Positions 57,037-64,000 of a DNA stretch of 64,000 bases are shown piece by piece. Under the pieces are notes generated by a model. That model had not been told where the DNA came from and did no database searches. It was given only the letters and a program-made list of their open reading frames with translations. A program made the position numbers and the translations under genes. The first letter of the stretch is position 1. Every line of letters starts with the position of its first letter. Location of the stretch: the NCBI RefSeq assembly GCF_052857255.1, contig NC_135502.1, positions 157,020,099-157,084,098 of the forward strand. The letters run 5' to 3'. Origin of the DNA: Amblyomma americanum (lineage: Eukaryota > Arthropoda > Arachnida > Ixodida > Ixodidae).

Positions 57037-57700
57037 TCACGCGAAGCTCGAACCCGCGGAGGGTAGTGGCCTGTGCCTACTGAGAAACCCACAAGTTCCA
57101 CCGCAGGGGGACAGGGGGTCGCACGGGAGAAGAGGAGTTCCCTTCCGCGCTTTTTTTCTCGGCGCCGTCGACCGGCTGGTATGGCAGGTCGGCTGAAGGC
57201 GTTTCGGGCGCGGCTTTTTCGGGCCATCGTTGCGTATTTCTGCGCGTAGGATCGGAAAGCGAATGTGTTTTGACGCTTTTGTGGACTTAACCAAAGGTTT
57301 CGGGTTGCCACATGCTCGCTCTCTATATCCTTGGTTGCAGACGACAATAACAATGCACGTCTTGGTGTGTAAGTCTCTACCAAGATTAATTGGAACCGAT
57401 AGGCCGGGGAGGTGAGCGAAGCACTGGCGCCTCACTATTTTCTCCTACCGCACACACAAGGCGCGCGGCACCGCTCGCGTGCGGTGTGCCGCTGGCTAAT
57501 CAGAAAGTGAGGTTGCTCGCACGCGGTCGGCGTCCGTTTCGATAGAGATTCTCGCATACCTAGTCGCCAAACAGGGATGTGCTTGCTCCTGTGTCTAGCA
57601 AAGCCATGTACTTACGTTGAGCAGCCGTAAGCTCAATAAGAGAGACTGGCGCGTCGCTGGGGGGCTCCAAACGTGAAGACAGCGGGGCTAGGAGTTCGTG
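57037..57700 (-). pseudogene. Protease of element III
   Basis: Minus-strand: IELTAAQRKYMALLDTGAST carries the aspartic protease motif LDTGAS intact. Then SLFGD, a stop, and ENLYRNGRRPRASNLTF. After a shift: RRQCFAHLPGLSVPINLGRD, the flap-to-end part where ILGRDF is usual, then IVIVVCNQGYRE. It lies after gag, before RT. Frame changes and one stop make it inactive. Confidence 0.7.
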
Positions 57701-57739
57701 TGACTCACTGAGCAACGCTGTTCACGCCACTAGCTGTGC

Positions 57740-58850
57740 ACTGTTGCTCACCGGCGGCTCCGTTCGTTTCCCGAAAGCGCGTGCTCTTGGTCCACGGGGC
57801 GTCTGCACTCCAGGGCGTAGTGAACTCGTTGGTAGCACCGGTAAAAGAGGGTGTTCCGCCGTTTCAGTGCGTGGCAGTTGTCGCCTCTCGCCGGTTGACC
57901 ATTCCTCCCTGCCGGGCGTATCATCGCAGTTTCCCTTTGCTCAAGCGTCCTCAGATCGGCATGTCGTTCCCGATTCGGCGTACCTTGGCCAGGTGCAGCG
58001 TGTGCTGCCCGCATAGCGTACGTGTACGGATCGAGAACTCGGAAAGACAATTCCTTAAAGTTTCTCATTTGCCCTTCAGTAAATGCAACCGTTTCGGCAC
58101 CCCAGGAACGAATGCGAAATGTGTCCCCGTTCCAGGCGCATCGCGGCTGTAGTGCCTGCGAGGCTGTCGGTAGTGGCCGAAACGCGCGGGTGGTGAGTAT
58201 GTCCGCCTGTATGCGCTTGGCTGCGAAGGCGAGCTCATCCGAATCCCTAAACTGCATGCCACGTAGGTAGGCTGCGAAGGTATACGGTGAGCTTGTCACG
58301 TGACGCGCTCTACCTTCTCCCCGTTCGGAGCTGAGGGGGCGCATGATACGATAAAGTTCTTCCATCGCCCTCACGTACTCAAAAGCAAGGATTCGTCCGG
58401 ATGCTGAGTACGCAGCTCCAACTTGCGCCGCAGACGACGCTCGTAATGTGCTGGCAAGGACTCCTCGCGAAACCTAGCTCGGAACTCCTCCATTGTGCGT
58501 GACCGGTGACAAGTAAGACGGACCCAGCGGGCAGCCTGATCTGTCAGTGAGACTGGCACGACACGCTGGGAAAGTCCACCCGTATCCCCGGTCTCGTCTC
58601 TGAAATGGGTGTTTGCAGGTTGTTCTGCACGATACCCGTGAGGCTCTCTATGAGGCGCAAGGCGTTGCGCAACACAACCTCTTAGGGGTAGGCCTGACCA
58701 GGAAGTTCTGGCTGAGGGGCCTCGAAGGGTGAGCGAGGCTGCGCAGGTTCCGCCACGCTGCCGCACCTGGCGGCATAGCGCTTGGCGAGAACTGCCTAGC
58801 GTTTCCGCTCATCTGAACCAATGTGTCGAGTGGATCACCCCGGCTCAAAC
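57740..58850 (-). pseudogene. gag of element III
   Basis: Minus-strand pieces: GDPLDTLVQMSGNARQF near the start; then LTDQAARWVRLTCHRSRTME, EFRARFREESLPAHYERRLR and LELRTQHPDESLLEYVRAME, the usual gypsy capsid blocks, across a frame change near 58375. The frame 58374-57748 then runs open for 208 residues and ends with a zinc-knuckle-like FYRCYQRVHYALECRRP, where the first Cys of CCHC is replaced by Tyr. The true ATG is uncertain, near 58860. Confidence 0.7.
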
Positions 58851-59077
58851 GACATTAGATCGCAAGGGCTAGTGTCAGCCTGTGCGAATACACCGGCAGT
58901 AGTTCTTACTGCCGTGTCAACGTCTTGCTCCTGAGATGCCAGATCGGACAGCCACAGCAGGGGCTGGAAGTCAATCCCGCTGGCCGCCATGCCGCCATGG
59001 CTAGCCTGTGTGTCGGCAGTCAGTCACATAGGCACTTGGTTTGTCACACCTCCGGCCCCACGTTAGGCGCCAAGAAT

Positions 59078-59756
59078 ATGAGGGATAATCTTGTAATAAC
59101 GCTCAAAGGGCTAGAAGCAGTACTCTCTCTCTAGCACCGGCGTGCCAGCCCAAGCAGTCACAACTGTGACCCCCAACCCTCGGTGCGGTAAGTCGCGACC
59201 CCGGCGGGTTCGGGCCAGAGAGGACAAACACGAGCATTCTACTCGGATGAGCGTTTATTGCTCCGAGTAATACAATTACCAGCAAGCAACAAAGCAACCG
59301 CAGCAACGACGGAGTGTTCCACTCGGCTACGGGGGTGAAAAGCACAAAGTAGGGTGGAACGCACACAAAATGGTTGGGCAGGAAGGTTCCATTGACCTCG
59401 CGTGGTTCCTCGCTCATGGCCCGCGGCGGTCAATTCACACGCGGTGGCCAGGCGATAACGGCAGCGGTCTCCGTGGCAAATCTGTGTCCGTGCGTGTGCA
59501 CAGCCCCAGCCAGAAGACGAGCGGGCCCCGGGAGGACCGCGAGTTGGCGCCTTCTCCCGGGGCGTGGAAAGGAGGTCTCTCCGTTCTAAGAGCGGAAAGA
59601 GGGAGTTTCCTCGGCGCGTCGCTGCGGGGCGCGAAAGGAAACGAGAGCGGCGTGAGCGCCTTCTCTCGGACACCTCCCGAACGGCACGTGCATAGCATCA
59701 AGTGATAATTACGCGCGACAGTTACTATGGGACAAGGCTTCGCGTGTATCCCCACA
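59078..59756 (-). repeat. 5' LTR of element III (about 679 bp)
   Basis: The minus-strand start TGTGGGGATACACG at 59756 joins the gag of element II. It ends ...CCCTCATA at 59078, followed within 3 nt by the primer-binding-like TTGGCGCC. Confidence 0.85.
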
Positions 59757-60512
59757 AGTTGTCCGTGTCCTCCTTGCTGAGCCGCGCGACAACCTGCGCT
59801 GCCTCGTAGGGCAGAACCGTCAGTAGCCTCTGAGACCATGTGTCTCAACTGCGAGACAGTTTCTCGCACGTTCGTTCAAAATTTGCTAGATACAGACCAA
59901 TATTGCTGATACCACATATGGCTACATGTGCCTAGACATCTTTAATTCTGCTTCCTTGTTGAAAAGAGGTACCACTCGCAAAGGATAATTGCCCGATCTC
60001 TTGCTCAACTCCACTTCAAACTTAAGGAGTTCAAATTCCCGCTCCTGTTTCTTTTTTTTTGTCAGCCTCTCTTTCACGTTCTCGCCTCTGTTACTCTTTT
60101 TCCTGCTCTTTCTGCTGTCGGAGCTGCTCATAGTTTTTTGTTCTTTGAGGCTCCACGCCTCACTGAGCTCTTCACCATTTGTCCCCATGGGTTTTCGCGA
60201 CTTCATGTGTTTTCGCGCCAAACCCTTTGTATCGATCCGCAGTTCTTAAAACAACAGCAACGGGTCCGGCTTGTGCAACTTCTTTACGTTCATGATAGTT
60301 CTGTCTAGGCTGTTTCCAAAACATCTATGGAAAAATACCAAACCTCTACGATTTAAGCACAGTTCTCTACTAGTTCTAAATTTTAACCATCTTTTAGAAT
60401 CCGGTCCACATCTGAGGAAATCCAAGCACTCATCCAGGCATGTGGCCATGTCACGGGACAGCTGCTCTCTCGCTGGTCGAGCGTTGTTGCCGCTGGTAGG
60501 TTCCGAGCTCAC
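59757..60512 (-). pseudogene. gag of element II, N-terminal part
   Basis: The start is at 60512 with MSSEPTSGNNARPAREQLSR, then LRCGPDSKRWLKFRTSRELC and a stop at 60246. It continues with a Lys/Glu/Ser-rich stretch (KKQEREFELLKFEVELSKRS), MSRHM and, close to element III, WSQRLLTVLPYEAAQVVARL and SKEDTDN. The charged region before a capsid-like fold is the same plan as gag of copies A and B. The C-terminal part is at 49917-50453. Confidence 0.7.
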
Positions 60513-60526
60513 CGCTGGTCACCAGT

Positions 60527-61167
60527 TGCCGCGGCGCAGGGGTTCACTCGAACCCGGGCTCCGTCGCGTAGCGTGTTCGAGCCTTCGGGCTGAGGAAAAA
60601 TGGAACTTGAAGGTGGGAAAACGAACAACAAACGGGTTTACTTGCACATTGAAGAAACTTGACTGCATAATTTAGAAAAAAAGCAGACAGTCACAAATTA
60701 AAAGTTCATAACCTCCAGCGACTGGATGAGCCTTGTCGTCAGCGCGCAGAGCGATCGTATAGGCTCAGGATGCTTGTTAAATACACTAAGGCTCCCTCCC
60801 CCTTTCACATCACGAGGCACAGATAGGAAGAGTCACCGCACATAGCACGCGCAGCCCCGTGGGAATGGGCGAGGAGGATAAGGATGTCCGCTGCTACTTT
60901 GGCCAAAGATGTACGTCCATCCACACCAGGTATTTGTCAGTCACGGTTAGTTTCTGGCAGGCGCCTTTACCGGCTTCCATTCGTCGTCTTGTCCATCGTG
61001 GGTCGCGTCTCGCTGCAAACCCGGCATAGGGGAGGCCATCTCCTCCCTTGCCCTCCTCCTGAAGAGCGTGGAAAATATTCCGCAGGTATTTTCCCAGAGA
61101 CATCCTATTTTCTTTTTCGTGGGGTCAACGAAGGGTAAAACGAGTTGTTCCCAGCAGGGTTGTAACA
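60527..61167 (-). repeat. 5' LTR of element II (641 bp)
   Basis: The minus-strand start TGTTACAACC is at 61167 and the end ...GCGGCA at 60527. A TGGTGACC primer-binding-like motif follows within two bases. The two LTRs of element II differ at many sites and by indels, much more than those of the gypsy at 28050-33342. Confidence 0.85.
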
Positions 61168-61729
61168 GCACCAACAAAGAACTGCATGACTAGGCGACGG
61201 CATACCAACAAGTGTAATCGGCGGTCGTCGAACAGAATACCCGTTCTCTCGGCTGTGCTTAGTTTAAAGCTGACAACGAACTTTCGAGATACAGCTTGCA
61301 AAGTAATTACAGCAGTCGGAAACAACTTACAATCGGCTCCACCTGGCACGATTAATTAAGCTGAATATGCTCAAGTCTTGCATAACAAAGAGCACGATAA
61401 CTCCGCGTGCTGGCAGCTTTGAAGATTGAACAAATTACGAATAGAAAGCGTTGCAGCGTTATCTCCCTCTTAAAAAAGCATCGATCTGATGCTTTACCGA
61501 AAAAGAATTGTGGGCAAAAATAAACACCAAGTGCCAAAATAATCGCTGAAATTGCTAGCGCAGTGTCCATTAGCATGCATAATAAAGCTTTAGCACACAA
61601 CGTGTAAAATTTCTAGGCATGCATGGCGTTGCTGAGTCGATGTTGCTCTCTAGGGACCTATTTCGTAGTCAATCTCTCATACACGATGAACGATCTTGTA
61701 CAAAAGCTTTTAACTCAGTCTGCGATGGC
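61168..61729. other. Non-coding flank of element II
   Basis: GCAC at 61168-61171 is the likely target duplication. Nothing else is recognised. Confidence 0.5.
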
Positions 61730-62430
61730 GAATGGCATGCATACCTATACATGGTCACCCGGATCATATTACGCATAGCGTGAACGTAGACTGTCGAGTA
61801 GGGTGTCGGTGTACTGTTTGTCTACGCCGGATCGGCAGTCGTCGTGCTTCTTTCATGCGCAGTAGGCAGGCGGCGCCGTCGACATTGTCTTTTTCGACAA
61901 CGTGTGACAGCATGACATCGAGCGTGGTCGTAGCTTACATGCCATGGACGAGCTTGAAAGGTGCCCTCGGTAAAAGGCGAGCTTAAAAGGCGTCCGTGTT
62001 GTAAGTGAAGATGATGTTAGGCAGGATGACGTGTCAAATCTTGTGCTCGGCATCTAAATCCATTGCGAGCATGTCAGTGATGGTTTTGTTCAGACGTTGC
62101 GCAAGTCCTTTTGTTTGCGGATAGTATGCAGATGTCCTCTGGTGGCTTGTTTTGCTGTAAAGCAGGATGGATTGCGTTAGCTTCCCATGAATGCCCTTCC
62201 TCTGTCCATAATGGGACCTTCTGGAGCGCCGCGTCACAGAAAAATGCACTGCACGAAAAATTTGGCGACTTCTCATGCTGTTCCGTTCAGTAGGGCTTTT
62301 GCCTCGGCGTAGCGGGTCAGGTAGTCGGTCGCTACGTTACTCCACTTTGTTGACTTTTGGAAAATCCAAGCAGGTCCATGCCACTCTGTTGGAAGGGTCT
62401 TGACGGAGGTTCATAAGGTTCTTATTCCCT
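61730..62430 (-). pseudogene. Ty3/gypsy integrase fragment
   Basis: Minus-strand: KGIHGKLTQSILLYSKTSHQ, RTSAYYPQTKGLAQRLNKTI (usual YHPQTNGLTERxNxT, with the catalytic Glu now Gln), TDMLAMDLDAEHK, then in other frames APFKLVHGM (usual TPFxLVYGR) and TTLDVMLSHVVEKDN. This is the last third of the integrase core and the start of its C-terminus. It resembles the gypsy type at 28482-29240, not elements I-III. There are no LTRs nearby. Confidence 0.7.
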
Positions 62431-64000
62431 AAGGTTCAATAAGAAGCTTATTTCCACAACACGGCGTTTTCATTTACCTTGAGATTAAAAGAGAATGGAG
62501 AGGAAAATTTGTGAAATGCACTCGCTCATGCAATATGCATGCTCAGTGCCGTGCTGAACCATGAAGGTGCCGTGACGACTACATCACTAAACATAAGTTG
62601 CTCTTGTGCTTGGACAGTTGTGCGGACGGCACTTTACATTGTTCATCTCTTTTATGATAGCACTGCAAGAACCACGAGATACAGCTGTTAGGTTTTTGTT
62701 TTTTCTGCAGCAAATAAATTAAAGGGTAAGCCGAAAAAATATTTCTGTGATTCTCTTCATATATGCGTTGGGACACTTCGCAGGCGAAGTTTTCATAGGT
62801 TCGCCATGGTACGAAGCGCACGCATGCTTACGCCGATGGCTGAAAACTAACTTTCCAGCTAACTCAAGAGCTCAATGTAGAGCCAGGCCACTGCTGTCGA
62901 GAGTCGTAAGGGACGCCGAAAAACCTTCCGTCGAAAATAAAACGCGTCTGTGTTGTAGCGCGTCACTGAACACTGACCATCCTTGCACATCAACCATTTA
63001 ACACTGTTTAACACTATCAGACGTTACACCCGATCCTGATGCAGGATGCTTCAACAGCTATCAGAGAATTCTAGAATAAAGAAATGCACGTTCTCAAGCA
63101 GTAAACGCAAGCACATTCGGGACATTTTGGTTTATCTTAAATCATTCAATGTATGCAGACGGGAAAACTCCGCTGATAGTGGCGCCATTCGGTTTGGATG
63201 AAGACATCAATTTCTGCAACAAAGCAGTGCTCTTTATGCCTAGGAGCTGCCGAATCATCCAATGAAATAAAAACAGTCCGAATTTATCATCTGTGTCATT
63301 TGTTATAGGCAAGATAAGACAAAGAGAAAGCGCTGCACTCAGGTATTTGCCAGTTAACGTGCCGAAAAACGCAGTAACACCGAGGAGTTCACTTCGAAGC
63401 GAGAGGCTCCACTTTATAGTGCCCCGCCACGTTGGCTATCCTTTGTACGCTATGCGTTTTGCCCGGATTCTTCGACCCTTTTCGCTGCGTCCAAACCACC
63501 CCATCTGCTTCCGGCATTGTGACCAAACATGTGTGCCCGCTGCAGCAAATTATGACGCTTTTTATTACGACACAAGCTCGGAATACGGATCCTGGTCAAC
63601 CTCATCAAATTGAACATGACACATACGAGTTGGCCAGCACAGCTCATCTTACAAAAAAGGAGTACCGACGGCTGGCCACAGAGTTAGGCATATGACAACA
63701 GCCGAAGCGTGAAACATTCGCTCTTCAGCACCTGCATCCCTAATTCTTGTCATAGCATCAAGAAGAAAAATGCCGGCGCAGCTCCAAGACTACTTAGTAG
63801 AACGACGCAGAAAAAAATGAGTGGCCACCAGCCTCCTTTAAAAGCAGGAAGGAAATGCAATGTATGACGTCATTGAGAGAGTGCACTACACACCCTGTTG
63901 TTAATGACCTCGCCAGCCACACTACCAGCAACCCAAAGAAAGGGAATTGGAAGCCCGGAGACAGGTGGCCGGAGAGAGAGAAAGCAGACGGTTGTGCACC
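62431..64000. other. Non-coding to window end; one unassigned open frame
   Basis: Open frames at 63293-63613 and 63432-63695 (plus) overlap in different frames. The second ends STAHLTKKEYRRLATELGI, a charged helix-like tail, but neither matches a family I know. No repeat boundaries are seen. The last 100 bp are purine-rich. Confidence 0.4.

Larger units (their letters stand above)
50454..59756 (-). mobile_element. Ty3/gypsy element III, standard domain order, nested in element II gag
   Basis: LTRs are at 50454-51101 and 59078-59756 (minus-strand start TGTGGGG/TGCGGGG). The flanks AATT (50450-50453) and AGTT (59757-59760) fit a 4-bp duplication with one change. Removing the element joins the gag codons EDTDN and YEMVKAC in one frame. 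Order on the minus strand: gag, protease, RT, RNase H, integrase. It holds two later insertions, a solo LTR and a small MITE. A primer-binding-like TTGGCGCCTAACGTGGGG follows the 5' LTR (about 59055-59076). Confidence 0.85.
45574..61167 (-). mobile_element. Ty3/gypsy element II, integrase before RT (Gmr1-type), split by element III
   Basis: LTRs at 45574-46189 and 60527-61167 start TGTTACAACC on the minus strand. The flanks GCGC (45570-45573) and GCAC (61168-61171) fit a 4-bp duplication with one CpG change. Between them, on the minus strand and in order: gag, protease, integrase, RT, RNase H, polypurine tract. Placing integrase ahead of RT is the copia-like order described for the Gmr1 group of Ty3/gypsy elements. 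Element III (50454-59756) sits inside gag. All coding parts carry stops. Confidence 0.85.

Overview
The window reads as nuclear DNA of an arthropod, most likely a hard (ixodid) tick. This rests on the families present: Ty3/gypsy elements, a Penelope-like element, RTE- and Jockey/CR1-like LINEs, a tRNA-derived SINE that looks like the tick Ruka family, a THAP-type P element and a P2X7-like zinc-binding gene fragment. All of these resemble sequences I recall from tick genomes; no search was run. No intact cellular gene is supported. Almost every recognisable coding stretch belongs to a mobile element.

Layout. 1-13956 holds copies of one LTR family. A 3' part of copy A1 (1-2110) shares a single LTR with a second internal region, A2 (2111-3837). 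Facing them, on the minus strand, is copy B (4428-13956). The internal region runs gag, protease, a 181-bp palindrome, then a stump of integrase. The 5' LTR of copy B is broken by two DNA transposons: a 4690-bp P element (8611-13300, target duplication TCCGGAAC) and a 305-bp MITE (13483-13787, duplication TTA).

13957-20067 is non-coding, with local tandem repeats. 20068-22270 is an RTE-like LINE relic interrupted by a repeat block with a tRNA-like head. 24150-26290 is a Penelope-like relic interrupted by a SINE. 26640-34250 is a Jockey/CR1-like LINE split by a 5.3-kb Ty3/gypsy element with 185-bp LTRs (28050-33342). 37003-37330 is a LINE RNase H scrap.

38219-41780 is the 3' part of a second gypsy family (element I). 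42723-44665 carries two exons of a P2X7-like gene with one stop codon near the splice junction.

45574-61167 is a large nest on the minus strand. Element II has the order gag-protease-integrase-RT-RNase H (Gmr1-type, integrase before RT). Its gag is split by element III (50454-59756), which has the usual order gag-protease-RT-RNase H-integrase and is the same family as element I. Element III itself holds a 1088-bp solo LTR (54931-56018) and a 120-bp MITE (54631-54750). A further integrase scrap lies at 61730-62430.

The genes do not form a cellular pathway. They record successive insertions: element II, then III, then the solo LTR and MITE; and copy B, then the P element and the TTA MITE. The best-preserved coding unit is the P-element transposase: five exons with consistent splice sites and one apparent frameshift near the end.
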